From assembly GCA_037102815.1 (NCBI GenBank), contig BTPP01000003.1:4216001-4280000 (forward strand): DNA of 64,000 bases. Reading direction: 5' to 3'. Below the pieces are notes generated by a model. That model worked only from the letters and a program-made list of their open reading frames with translations, did not search any database and was not told the DNA's origin. A program made the position numbers and the translations under genes. This document shows positions 1 to 11,216 of the stretch, piece after piece. The number at the start of each line of letters is the position of its first letter. Positions within the stretch are counted from its first letter, which is position 1. The DNA comes from Neurospora intermedia (lineage: Eukaryota > Ascomycota > Sordariomycetes > Sordariales > Sordariaceae).

Positions 1-194
1 CGCCAGTTGGCGAATCGCAAGTTCTTGGAGGAATGGTACGCCATCTTTTTGGCTGTTGTGAAAATCTGGCTATCTCGAGGCTAACTTGACTCTACTACAG
101 GATCCGAAACGAGGCGAGACGGCATGGAAATCGTGGAGGAGGCGGGTCTCCTACCAGCATCTTCAGCGGCCTCTTCAGCAAACTGAAGGAGTAG
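1..194 (+). CDS. 3' end of an unidentified protein-coding gene (partial)
   Basis: Only the C-terminus of this gene is in the window; its 5' part lies to the left. Two exons join in frame: bases 1-35 end with a split TGG codon at a GTACGC donor, and a 65-bp intron (36-100) with a CTAAC branch point and a CTACAG acceptor leads into 101-194. The joined tail runs RQLANRKFLEEW, then IRNEARRHG, a short glycine stretch, and ends SIFSGLFSKLKE before TAG. The basic, helical character followed by a Gly/Ser linker looks like a genuine C-terminus. I do not recognise the family. Basis: splice signals and phase are visible; that it is a gene end is inference. Confidence 0.5.
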
Positions 195-567
195 CCCAAC
201 AGATCACCAATGACAAGTTTCTGCCGAGGCAGATCACAGCGCACATCGGCACTGCATACTATGATCGTCGGTCAATGCACACAACTTCCCCGCAAATTAA
301 GCTTCGCCAAAGCTGAGCGGCTCCAAATCACTCGACGACTGCCCTACACTGCTGAATACCAGAATCAACTTAGCCGTATTAGTCTCCTGGCGCAAGTAAC
401 GGTCAATTAACAGCTCGACTCCTCGATCAGATTCACAGGCCACACCCAGAAGCGGGCATATGTTGGATAGGCACGAATATCCGCTGGTGCCGTAGGATTT
501 GCGCTGATGAAAAACAGACATTGAACAAACCGACTACAAACGAAAAGATACAGAGGATCCACAGACT
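195..567. other. Intergenic spacer, nothing recognised
   Basis: This is the tail-to-tail spacer between the partial + strand gene and the mutarotase-like gene on the minus strand. It presumably holds both 3' UTRs. I see no further gene, repeat or RNA. Confidence 0.5.
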
Positions 568-1166
568 CTATGCCTGGTAAAAAACCTCCTCAACGGGCTT
601 CCACCACGACGGCTCTCCCGACTCGCTGTTCTTTGCTCCCGGGACCATGGACTCCTGGAATCCATCTGTCATCTTCCACCACTCGCGAACCTTTGGGTTC
701 TCGCGCATTTTCTCCATATCGCCTTCATAGTCGTAGCCGACGTACTTGAAACTGGCAAAGAGGATGCCGGTGTCCGGGTCGTGGAAGATGCTGTCTGTGC
801 ACCGAGTTGGTTAGCCATGATCATGGTTGTGATAGCACAAGAATTGCCGACTTTTGTTTCAGCACGAAAGAGGAACGGCGTACAATCGTGAATGTTGCAC
901 TCCTTGATCTGCTTCGCAACCTCAGGCCACACAGCAGCATGGACCTCCCGGTACTTGTCGACGTACTCGGCCTTCAGCTTGATGATTTGCGCAAAACGCC
1001 GGCCGGAATAGCGTATCCTTCCATCAGCGTTAGAGGCTGAGAAGACTGAGGAAACTGTGCTTGTCGACTGGCTCCTTTCTCTAGGGGACCAGAGTCTCGG
1101 CGCTCCGGGGTTCCAGAGACCCGCTTCAGCCTCCTTGGGGGGAGTCCACAATTGCCGGGCTGCCAT
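568..1166 (-). CDS. L-rhamnose mutarotase-like protein (RhaM/DUF718 family)
   Basis: RhaM-family proteins interconvert the anomers of L-rhamnose and are small dimeric ferredoxin-like folds. Two exons, 884-1166 and 568-794, flank an 89-bp intron (donor GTACGC, branch GCTAAC, acceptor CACAG). Splicing restores a split Tyr codon and gives the family block NIHDYSIFHD. Family signatures are FAQIIKLK, the HAAVWPEV segment with its histidine, GILFASFKYVGYDYEGDM, and the C-terminal WWKMTD and EVFYQ. The predicted protein is 169 aa. The core starts near residue 55, so the N-terminal stretch rich in Pro, Ser and Trp is extra compared with bacterial RhaM (about 104 aa). The start at 1166 is the last in-frame ATG before the core; an ATG at 1256 is also open. 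No rhamnose catabolic genes are adjacent, so the physiological substrate is inferred from family only. Confidence 0.8.
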
Positions 1167-4100
1167 TGTAGGTGGTATTTGCTTAAACAAGTGGTGTCGT
1201 GATTGTTGGTGAAGGTGACCCGGGAAACTGTTGTTGAGGAAGGACCTGTTGACCACTTTTCAACAAGGTGGGAGGATGAGGTCCGTATCTGCGCCCTTGT
1301 GATACCCTTCCTGATTGGTAATCGTAGTGCTGGTTTTGGAAAGCAAATAACGCAAAGCTTGGGGCTTGTTCAGCTCGGCGCAGCTTGGACCCAAACTTGA
1401 CTTCTTATCGTGCCTGTATCGAAATTCGCTTCACGAACTTGCGCTTTGGCAATTTTTCGTTGACAACAACGAATCTCTCCGTTCAGGACTATGTGGCTCT
1501 TTTATATCTTCAAGTTGAGACCTGATAGGCGCCCCCAGACGTTGATCACACCAGGTAAGGAAACAAGGAACAAAGTAGGGAGGGATATCCAATTACGTGG
1601 CAGGGCGGGCGGCGTTTGGAAGGTTGCAGCTGTGCTGTGATGGGTGCGCTTTCCGTTTCCAAATAGTTTCGTGTATCGGACACCGTCACTGTCCAGTGGG
1701 AGTGTGTCCCAGCGTTCTGTCTGAGAAGAAGTTGAAAAGGGGAGAACAGCGAGGGGTTTTGTCAACCAGGTTATGTCTGGCAATTTTGGATTGGGGAAGA
1801 CAGAGGAAGAGGAAGAGAACTAAGAAAACACCAGAGCGAAAGTATTTTATATGTCGGGCAAACTTGCCACTCTAAGCGGGCACGCCTCCGAGAACTCTCT
1901 ATTTATGCGAGGGGCTGCGAACATATGCTCCTCTTTCTTCTCCTTTTTCTCAGCTGTACATACATACCTACATATGTATGTTGGTTGTTGCGTTCATGCA
2001 TCATGTGCCCTCCCAACGCCAATCCTGAACGGAACAGACTGTTTCACAAAATGTTCTATCGTTACCCGCAACGGGAATCTACTCCTCGGGGCCCCCGGAA
2101 GGAATGAAAGTTTGAGATTGAGATTTATTGCTAGATCGGGTATCACTGTATCGCCCCCGCTTGATCTTCACCTGTCTTCTTCTTCAGCTTACAAAATACC
2201 ACGCCGCTCCCCTCCCCGTGTTTGAAGGGTTGTATGGATATGTAAAACGAGTTCCATGAAAGCCAACCACACACACACGTCCGAACTCTAAACCGCTGAA
2301 CCGATGGAATCAACCATGGCTTGCGATTAGTGGAGTGAACTAACCGGTGATTGACACTTTCAGGGTATCCGGTGGCTTTTTCGTTGTCCATGGTTACCAA
2401 CGACTTAGCGTGTGGTGGTGGTTCCTTCAACAAGGGGACAAGGGGATAGGTAGCCCACAACACCAAGATATGCGGGCAAACGCCTTCCTTCACTTGCGCC
2501 TGGTTGAGTTGTCCACCCCCGTTTAACGGAGGTCCGTTATCCTTCGTTGCGACTCCCGGGGCATCTTACCGCTGACTTTTTTGGTTGGTTGTACATTTTC
2601 ATCACGAAAGCCGGCAACGCAGAAGAGGATGATGGTCAAAGTTGGAAATAAGTCCAATATTTTCCCATACCAATCTTGCTCTCTGGCATACCTCAGTGGT
2701 AACACGCGGACATTAAGAGTGAATAAGAAAATGCAAGGAGGAACTGTACGATAGACAATGGTTCAGAAACGTTGAAACGGAAAAAGGTCTGGACTTCCCC
2801 AAAAAGTCCAATGGGCAACGAATGGTGGGGAGGTGCCGAGGTGAGAAGTGGTGAGTGGTGTGTTTAGCCTTCACACTAGACTTGGACTCTACCTGGCGCT
2901 AGAGAACTCTTGATTCAGCGCGGAGTTATTGGAGACTCGGAGAGGGCGGTTATCGGCTTGGTTACTCCTTTCAAGACGTGGAAGACGTGGAGGACAGCGT
3001 GATGATCTGCTGGGTTCTTCAAATTAGTCAATGTATAATCAAGTTTATTCGAAGTCCCTTTCTTTGAGATCTGTCTGTCCATTGGGTTCGTAAGGGCTCT
3101 GCGCCCAAACACACAAGAACCCCCGCATGTCCACCCCCGGTCTCGGAGCGTTCACACAGCGAGGAATGCGGGAATATGGGCGGAGGTTCCCCGCGTTTTC
3201 TTGAACTATAATATGCATGCCAGATATGTGCATGGTGGTTGTCGTTGGTGCTTTTGATGGATTGACGTTGAGATTTGTATATTGTCCCAATCAAGGAGTC
3301 TGTTCCTTCTGAGAGTCTTTTTCCTCGTCTGTCACAGAACTTTAACTACCATCAATTTGGTGACACCTGGAAAGATCATGTACTTATTGTCCTCGATGAC
3401 TTTTGTGGAAGTGAGAATGTCAGATCACCACATCGGCCCGTCCCTTTCATTCGTTCCTTTCAGGTTTCCCCCTACCCGACTACAGTCCAGTACTGGTTTG
3501 TTTGTTAGCTCGAGACCTTGCGTCAACCTTCCTATGCGTTCTCATTAGTTAACTAATGCGTGATCTTACCTTGGAAAGGCTATATCTGATATTAAACATG
3601 CCACATCAATTCTTGCCAATGCCTTTGTAATCTGTACACAGCTATTTGATCTGCCCTTGTGAGGTTTGGGACTGTTCAGGCCGACAGATTTCGTCTAGTG
3701 GACAGAGTATAGTGTAGTAGATATGCCTAGTGAGTGTACCGAGCTAACAAACAAACCAGCATCGGACTGTAAATCGCCCCGGTCGGTGCGGAGAAGCCAC
3801 CGTTACGATGAATGCAACGCTCCCCATTCCCCGCTCCGGAAGGTTGTTTACACACACCACATGATGAAGAGCAAGGGAATATCACGGCGTGATAATGGCA
3901 TAAGGGCGTTCTCGTTCCCGAACTAGCCACTTCAGCAGCGGAAGGTCCAAAAGGTGAGGCGAGACTCGACGAGTCCGCCGGTTAATTGGGGTGCGTAACG
4001 GGCCGCCTTCAAATCCCACTTGGGTAGGAACTGGGGACTGTCCACGGCGATGAGATCTTGTACAACCTCAGCGGTATGATTGGGATGAGCAGAGGGCACT

Positions 4101-4473
4101 TGGTAAGCCAAGTCCATGATGGCACACAGCGGCAATAGTCCGTTTCCGTCCCGCATCAATTTGCGATTTGGAGTCAAGGTGTAACCGGTGTGTTAATCCA
4201 AACGGCAGGCGATCGGCATCAAATTCTAGTCCAAAGGGGTCAACTGCGCAGGGACATAGCCTGGCCTCGGTGCTAACTTCCATTGATTGCAAAAACACTC
4301 GAAAAAGGCATCTTCAATTCCACCCGCCTGCTTATAGTCATGGGCAGCCACTGCCCATACTCCTGACGCCAGTATTCCGGATCCGAACCCCGTGATATCA
4401 ACACCCCTCTGTGACCAAAACCACGAAACCCATGGAGGTAACTGAAACAAAACGCAACGCATTTTTCATCCCC
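1167..4473. other. Long intergenic region (3.3 kb)
   Basis: No confident gene was found on either strand. It contains the upstream region of the mutarotase-like gene, a short palindromic stretch around 1957-1985 centred on CATATG, and a coding-like segment on the minus strand at 3932-4462 listed separately. The remaining open frames are short and have no recognisable composition. Confidence 0.4.
3932..4462 (-). pseudogene. Possible decayed coding segment downstream of the Sos7 gene
   Basis: On the minus strand three overlapping frames each read as plausible protein for part of their length. One runs up to APRPGYVPAQLTPLD, the next contains LEFDADRLPFGLTH, and the last (about 80 codons, stop at 3932) contains GNGLLPLCAIMDLAYQ and PQFLPKWDLKAARYAP. 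No canonical intron joins them cleanly, so a frameshifted relic or a mis-spliced gene are both possible. It begins 12 bp downstream of the Sos7 stop codon on the same strand, so it may simply be the Sos7 3' UTR. I recognise no family. Very tentative. Confidence 0.18.
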
Positions 4474-5598
4474 TCACTCCTTCAAGCCCAGCATTTCCCT
4501 CAAAGCAGCCTCGCTCGCCCGATACCACCTCCCTTTAGCCTCCATCTCATCGTACGTCCCACCCGCCTTCTGCGCATTCTCCCTCCGCCTCTTCGCCTCC
4601 CTTGCTGCCGCGCTCACCTGCGCCCTCTTTGCCGCCAAAGCCGTAACCTCCATCTGCAGCCGTTCCATCTCCTTTCTCTTCCTGGGCGCCAAGCTCGACA
4701 GCTGGTCCACTTGCCGCTCCAGCTCCCTAACCTTCTGCCTTCGCTCCTCCACCAACACCGCCGTCTTCGCCAGCGGCAGATTCATCTCCGGCTGGCTCCC
4801 TGGCTGGATGGCCTGTTTCGTCCGCAACTCATCCACCCTCTTCTGCAGCTCCTCCATCTTCCCCGGTAGCTCCCTCAGCTTGACCCGGTCCAGCTTCACG
4901 CGCTCGTACCGCGCTGCGAGCTCGCGCGAGCGGGACTCGAGGTCTTCGACGAGCAGGCCGACTTCGGTCTTGAGCGCCTTGAGCGAAGCCTTGGCGGCCA
5001 TGTTGCTCGCCTCGAGGTCTGCATTTTCTTGGGGCGTGACGATCAAAGGGGGGTCGCCGACGATGGCGCGTATGAATTTTTCTTTGGTGACTTGTTCGAC
5101 GTAGGAGAAGCGGAGCTTGGCAAAGAGTTCCTTGTAGTGCGCTAAATCGGCCTCGAGGCTGGCGGGTGTGGGCGCGTCGAGCGCGGAGGAAGCGCTGTGG
5201 GCGGAAACGTCTGAGGTGCGCGGGGCGGCGGTGCTTGGTTGCTGGTTATGTGATTCGTCATTACAGTTGTTGTTGCTGCTGGAATTCTTGGATGCAGCTG
5301 AGTGCAATGCGCTTGATATAGGCTCGGAGATCTTGATGATGGTTATTTCGTCCCGCGTAGAGGCATCAAGAGAGCTGAGGACTTGAAGTACTTCGGCGGC
5401 GCGTTGAAGAAGGGCGGTCGCATCTGAAGACCCCGACCTCGGCGTTGTTGCTCTTGTGGTCCTTGCTCTTGGCGTCATTGTTCTTGGTGTCGTTGTTCGC
5501 GGCGTCATGGCTCTCGGTGTTGTCCCTTGCGGTATTGGTGCCTGCGATGTTGCTGCTACTGCCCCAGCCTCTGGGGGCGGCGTTCGGCGCAGACCCAT
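4474..5598 (-). CDS. sos7: Kinetochore protein Sos7 (coiled coil)
   Basis: Sos7 partners the Spc7/KNL1 kinetochore scaffold in fission yeast and has homologues across filamentous fungi. The 374-residue product is intronless. Its central block (about residues 150-190), with YKELFAKLRFSYVEQVTKEK and then RAIVGDPPLIV, matches what I know of the Sos7 family core. It is followed by long heptad-rich helices (about 200-350) rich in Glu, Arg and Leu, typical of a kinetochore coiled coil. An earlier conserved-looking stretch, EITIIKISEPIS, lies near residue 85. The N-terminal 60 residues are low complexity with five Thr-Pro-Arg motifs between residues 26 and 55. The start at 5598 is the first ATG in frame; internal ATGs at residues 31 and 41 could also serve. 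Family assignment is from recognition of the core motif; localisation is by homology. Confidence 0.72.
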   Translation of the reverse strand: MGLRRTPPPEAGAVAATSQAPIPQGTTPRAMTPRTTTPRTMTPRARTTRATTPRSGSSDATALLQRAAEVLQVLSSLDASTRDEITIIKISEPISSALHSAASKNSSSNNNCNDESHNQQPSTAAPRTSDVSAHSASSALDAPTPASLEADLAHYKELFAKLRFSYVEQVTKEKFIRAIVGDPPLIVTPQENADLEASNMAAKASLKALKTEVGLLVEDLESRSRELAARYERVKLDRVKLRELPGKMEELQKRVDELRTKQAIQPGSQPEMNLPLAKTAVLVEERRQKVRELERQVDQLSSLAPRKRKEMERLQMEVTALAAKRAQVSAAAREAKRRRENAQKAGGTYDEMEAKGRWYRASEAALREMLGLKE

Positions 5599-6283
5599 TA
5601 TCTTTATGTTGATATTGTTCTTTCTCCCCCACTGTCTCCTTCCTTCCGTGTCGTTGCTTTTTTTTCCAGCGATGGGATTGCAGGATGCTCTGAGGTTGGG
5701 TGAAGCTACGCGTGGTATGTTTTACAGGCGCAGTATCCTGGAGATCCCGGTTTTGAAATATGGTTGCGAGCAAAAGCTTGGAAAACGTTGTGTTATGATT
5801 GTTCGATAAATACTCTATCCGTCTTTGTAGTTCAAAGGATATCGCTCGCGCGCAGTCGGACTCAGTGTGTTGTTGGTGATGCTGGTTGAAGATCGCGACG
5901 GCAGGAGGAGGGATGATCGCCCCTGGGTTGTTGACATTGGATCCGCATATGGCTTAGTCCAGCTTCTCGAGACGCTTTATCGCCGAGCCACTATGATACC
6001 CCTAACCCTTATCGCAACCAGGAATTTCCGCGAACAGCAATGTACTTTGGGTACCTACCTACTTCTGTAACGAATTTTCAAAGACCCCAGGCATCGAACC
6101 CTTCAACACATCGACCACAGTAATCCTCTCTTAGTTCTTGGCTATCCCAGTTCTATTTTGGATATTGTTTGAGGGGTATCATCAAGTCAAATTCTCTGGA
6201 ATCCGACATAATCAGCCAAAAGACAATGACCACACCACGTCGATGGAAAGTAAGAATCGAAACGTCATCGCGAAACCCTCTCT

Positions 6284-6776
6284 TTATAAATACAATGAGC
6301 TTCCATAGGTTTGTTTTCGTATCGATATGGAACGCTGCACATCATCGAGATAATTGAGCTGCTTCTCGAGAACCCGATCATCAGTTTGTGACTGAATCTG
6401 GTAGTCAGTGAGGTTGGGCAACTCTTCGGGTACAGGATCCTGAACCAATCATTTTCAGGCTTCGTTCTCATGTGCCTACCTGCTGGCAACGACCATTGGG
6501 CACCATCAAAGAGGGATGGGAGGAGAAGGACAATGCATCCGGAGTTTCCCGGACTGTATAAGTCGGAAACGATGAATGGGGAATGGCCGGAATCAAGGTA
6601 AGTAACGGCGATGTTGTATTGCATTTCCTCGTTCGAGTCGACACCTTTTGATCCAAAAAGGGCAACTGTTTCGCAGCCATCTCAAGATCCACAAATTTAT
6701 ATGGAAAGCTCCTCGAAGACGGAAGCATACCCAAGCTACCTTGCTGCAGACTGCTGAAATCACGGTTGTTGTCCAT
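6284..6776 (-). CDS. Candidate small two-exon gene, hypothetical protein
   Basis: Two open segments on the minus strand join in phase 0 if a 40-bp intron (6440-6479; GTAGGC donor, TTCAG acceptor) is removed. Exon 6480-6776 begins MDNNRDFSSLQQ and exon 6284-6439 contains DPVPEELPNLTDYQIQSQ, then VLEKQLNYLDDVQRSISIRK, before TAA. The second exon reads as an amphipathic helix and is far more protein-like than its other frames. The product would be 150 aa. The intron is unusually short and lacks a clear branch point, and upstream exons may be missing. I do not recognise a family, so this could be an orphan gene, a relic or chance. Confidence 0.3.
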
Positions 6777-8644
6777 GAAAGAGACATGTTGCGACAGCCA
6801 CTAGTTTTGAGCTGATGTAACCAAAGGTTAACAGGGGTCTCCCAAGGAGTTCCGCTTGTCGTGTGGGGAGCCTTATTCCCAACAACCGCTCGATCACGAA
6901 CATGTGGTAGCCTTGATGCTGATGATGTTACTAGTGTAGTGTATTCCTTCTGAACCTGTGGGTTTCATCAACAATAAATCGATTCAAAACAATTATAAAA
7001 AAAGAAAGCGGGTGGTGGATCATTGTTTACACTACTGTCTTACTGGAGACCCCCACTCAGAAGGGACCACTGAGAAGTTGAATTATTGTGATGTAACCCA
7101 GATATCCAATATCATGAACTGGCCTTGCAGCAAGTTGATGATTTGCCGTGTGTATGCACGGTGACGGACCTTGCTTCCGGGCTGAAGCCTTCACAACAAC
7201 ACGAAGACGGTGTGCCGAATCGGATCCATGCCCTATAGCAGTCGTGGTTTTGGCTTTAGCGACAAAGGGCCATTTCACATGCGGTGAATCGCTGTTCGGA
7301 TAAAGTTGCTCGGCTGGTCGACTTCAGGGCTGCTTCTGGCCAACCTGACCCATCCGACCAGGTAGTCTAGGGTGCAAGGGATACTTAAAGGCCGTGATTA
7401 TTTGCACTGTGTATCGCGATGGCGCTCATGTTGCGCCAGTACCGCCATCACTAGAGAACATCGTCTTCTCATCTTCTCGGCTGTATCAGCATAGAGGTAC
7501 CGTGTGGCTGAATGTTCTACTTTTTTTCAGAGAGAGAGTCAAATGTCGGCAGTGATCCTGCGCTTAGCCGTCCGTCCATGACGGTCCGTAAAGTTCAGCG
7601 GTGTTGTGTTACCATGTGGCACAGGGTCTGGCCAGTGAGACAGATCTGGCAGGAGTCGGCTGCAGCTAGGGCTTGTTACTATCCACACTGTTTGCTTCCG
7701 GACCGCAGGGCAAGGGGCACGTCACTATCGTTTTCCAGAGGTTGACTTCATGGCTTGTGGTTGGTGCAGCGTACATGAAGTGGTTGATGACTTGCTTCTG
7801 CAAATAAGAGAATTGGGAAGTGAGATGGATAAAAGGGGGGGTTCTAAAACTTGGTTGCATTGCTAGCCTGGACGGGGTTAACGAACGTCAAGGGGTACAG
7901 CAATTGACCTGTCAACCCTCTAACGTAATGACGATAGAGGGTTGCTTTTGACTCTCAGACTTCGGTGTTTATACTATGCTATCTTTTCCCTCCTCTTTGA
8001 AACAAATTACAAACGCTAACAGCAAGGAAGTATTCGCTGAATAATAAAGAAAAAACTGTCATGAGATCACTGCCGATTATTAACACCTTCGCTTTATACC
8101 CTTGGGTAGTCCTCCGTCAGATATTTCTTCGATGGAGCCCATTCCTCATCAGCCGTATAAGCTGGCGGCGGGGTACTGCTCCTAACAGGAGTAGTCTTGC
8201 TTTAGTATCCCGATCTGAGTAGCTTTGGAACGCATCTCTGACGTAGCCCCAGAAGACGGTCACTACGATATCGACAGGCCTAGTAATATAAACAACGGTC
8301 CAATTATAGCTAGCATCGTGAATTCAGTCCGTCGTTGGGTCGACGACGCTTGGGGAAGAAGTGTGATATCGCTGAAACAGTTCTTCCAGATGCGCTCTGC
8401 CCTGAACCAGTAGCGTCCAAGTCCGAACAACAGATATGTACTTATAATCGTTCCCCACTGCTGCAAAAAAAAGTGGTGGGCGTGTTTTGCGATGGGGGGG
8501 CTTGCTGGTCCATTGTTCGAATGCTCAGGAGGAAGTTTAACTGTTGCTATTATATTAGAAAGAAGTTGGAGAGGCGAGAAAGCGGAGAGTAGAATGGTGA
8601 GCGAGAGACATACCTTTGGGTGGATGGGAAAAAAGTGTCTAGTC

Positions 8645-8760
8645 GATGGGACGGTGGCGTGGGAGTGAGTGTATGGTCGTACTTTTCGACGGGATGGTGG
8701 CGTGGGAGTGAGTGTATGGTCGTACTTTTCGACGGGATGGTGGCGTGGGAGTGAGTGTAT
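8645..8760. repeat. Tandem repeat, 43-bp unit, about 2.7 copies
   Basis: Two full units (8645-8687 and 8688-8730) and a 30-bp partial third unit (8731-8760) are nearly identical; the first copy has a single A-to-C type difference near its start. The unit contains GGTGGCGTGGGAGTGAGTG and ends in GTCGTACTTTTC. It lies in intergenic DNA with no coding frame over it. Confidence 0.9.
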
Positions 8761-9795
8761 AGCGAAAGGATTGATTTGAGCAATTAATTCCCGATGAATG
8801 GGGAGAAAACTGAGAAAGATGTGACTGGAATGGGAGAAGAATTGAAGGGAGCGATATGATGGTTTAAGTACCTGTAGGTAAGGTATGCTTTCATCCTTGA
8901 GACCACGTCGTCCTTCCTTCCTGTACGAGCAAAGTTCACTTCTACAAGTATAGGTAAGTAGGTTCGGAGGTCCAAGGTTACGGTTACCGAGTTTAATACC
9001 CTCCGTCGGCTAGGAGAATAACGTGCTTTGGGGTTTCCTTATTGGGGATCAGGGATTGGCAGTTGGTTGTTGCCTTATTGGTGCGGGACGCCAAACCAAC
9101 AGAAGGTTATACTAAGGGTCCATGCATAAGCGGTGGTCTTTCGTTTCGATGGTCCGTTTTGCCAAAAAGTTGTGTGTGTGTACACGCACACGTCCGCCAA
9201 GACTGCACAGGCGTTTGAGTGTGGGAACATCAAATATCATATTCGACTGTTAAGCGTGAAGCATTATCGCGGCTGGTCCACCATGTACCCTCAATATCAC
9301 TTCTCATGTTCTATACAACAGCCAACCGCAGGGAATTACACTTCCAACCTCCACCCCGATCCTCTGTTTTGCTAAACAAGGCCATATATCGCAACTTGAA
9401 AGCCAGGTTTCAGCGCCTCATGCAATGGCTGCATTGTGACAGGGCCCAGAAAAGCAAAGTTCCGTCCCATGGGTCATCAGGCCCCTTTGCAAGCAAAATA
9501 CACGCTACGACTTTAATTTTTCCAAACCTGTTGACGGCATTCTCAAATGACTTATGGAGATTCTTCCGGGTATATCTGGTTCTCAACACTTGTGCCAGTC
9601 ATCTCTGGCGAGTTCATATGTAAAAAGGACTCCCCCATAGACAAATCTCCAGTACCCCTTCCATATCAGGTGGAAGAAAGGCATAGACCTCCCATCACCA
9701 AACTTTGAAGAATCTATACATGCCATCCATCAGCCTTAGCTGACGAGTCTTCACAATCTGATCTTCCCTATCGTGTAACCACCAGGATCAGCAAC

Positions 9796-11216
9796 ATGGC
9801 GATCTCCCATGATCCGCCCAGCGTCCTGATCGGTCCAGGCGATTTTTACACTGGCCCCTACTACATCATCATCAGCGGAGTAAGTGTCCTACTAATCCAT
9901 ACTCATCTCAACGTCGACTTACATCCTTCTGAGTTATCGGAACGGACGAGCTGGCAAGATGTGAAAGACTTCATAAAGAGCCAAATCCCATGGAAACTCG
10001 ACCTCTACGTTAGCATATTCGGAAAACGTCAGGATTCAGGTTGGGTCCGTGTTGTAGGATTCAAGGCGTTCAATCATGTGAGGAGTATGTCTTTCCGACT
10101 GCAAAAGTAATCATCTAATCCGATCTCTCTTACTAACCTCGTGATCCTGCGATTAAGGAGTTTTGGGAGAGTCACTTTTTCGAGGCCGAGAGATACTCGC
10201 CCACAACCCCGGTTACGACGAGACTGGAGCTGGCCTCGTCCTAGTCAGAGCTCCTTTCTTCAGAGATCGAAGCCTCTTCATCAATCCAACAGCGTTGGCT
10301 GATCCTGATACTGCCGGCTCGACTGTTCAAGCAGCAGAGGAGTATAGCACCGCGACCACCCCGATAGCATTAAATGCTTCCTCCGAGCAATCCTATCCAG
10401 AAACTTGCGCTACCTCACAACAAGCACAAGCACAAGCCCAAGCACAATTACCAAACCTCTTCCCCCCCACACCCCCCAACACTCCCAAAGCCTCCCGCCT
10501 CTCCGAGCCCTCCCTCTCGGGATTCCGGAAAGTTGCAATCACGTGGCGAGAAGACTCTATCAGTAACGCTACCCGTAAATCGAATACTCATCCCGCTTCC
10601 GCATGGCCTCTCTCCCCAAACACCCAAGAAAAAATGGGCTCACAGATCAAGTCCGAGCTCGCCCCTCTTCTGGCCCGCGGCGGCAGCGGCCCTATGCATC
10701 CTCTTGAAACACTCGAATGTTTCCCTGGTATTGCTTTGGCAACGTTTAGTTCGCACGAGCTTGCCAGGCGGGCAATCAAGGTGTTGAGACAATCGGAACG
10801 GTTGAATGCGAGGCCGGTGGTGGACGAGGTGTCGTCACGGGAGGAGGTGCAGGCGACGTCGCAGGGACAGACGACGGCGGCGGCGACAGCGGGGAAGAAG
10901 AGGGTGGGTAAGAGGAGGGCTGGGGCTGGTAGGACTGCGTCTGCTCCTGCCGCGGCAGAGGGAGGATCTGGGGCTGGAGCTGGGGTCGGGTGTGATGTGG
11001 GTGATGGGTTTCAGGTTCGTTACGACTCTCTCTCGTTGTTTGATAGTACTCAGCATGAGTTCACAAGACTGATTACATTGAGGAAAGAAAATAACACAGG
11101 GGAAAGATAAGGAGACTACGCCGTTGACCTCGGCGAAGAGGACTTCGACCACAACCTCAACCGCTGCTCGCAAGACTCCAGCCGTGCTTATCGTCAACGG
11201 TAGCTGGAAGATTTAG
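9796..11216 (+). CDS. RRM-like protein with basic Ala/Gly-rich tail
   Basis: Four exons close in frame: 9796-9879, 9934-10084, 10158-11014 and 11100-11216, giving about 402 aa. Splice sites are GTAAGT/GAG, GTATGT/TTAAG with an ACTAAC branch, and GTTCGT/ACACAG. The first three exons build a degenerate RNA-recognition motif: YYIIISGLSERTSWQDVKDF (beta1-alpha1), DLYVSIF, and GWVRVVGFKAFNHVRRVLG (beta3-alpha2). The middle holds an AQAQAQ run and several Ser/Pro-rich stretches. The C-terminus is rich in Lys, Arg, Ala and Gly, which would suit nucleic-acid binding. The last intron is uncertain: the chosen frame ends LIVNGSWKI, while a donor at 11001 (GTGATG) would give an acidic tail reading DYAVDLGEEDFDHNLN. 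RNA binding is inferred; no specific orthologue is claimed. Confidence 0.6.

Larger units (their letters stand above)
5599..9795. other. Long intergenic region (4.2 kb)
   Basis: This spacer holds the Sos7 upstream region, one weak two-exon gene candidate at 6284-6776 (listed separately), a 43-bp tandem repeat at 8645-8760, and a short inverted GT/AC-rich repeat at about 9171-9191. The rest has only short open frames without recognisable content. The region directly before 9796 is the leader of the RRM-like gene. Confidence 0.4.

Noticed and set aside
4411-4869. 152-codon + strand frame rich in Pro, Leu and His
   Set aside because: Antisense to the Sos7 coiled coil; composition is the complement of Glu/Arg-rich helices.
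9171-9191. GT/AC-rich inverted repeat as a regulatory or replication element
   Set aside because: Short, imperfect and typical of simple dinucleotide repeats; no gene nearby that would give it meaning.
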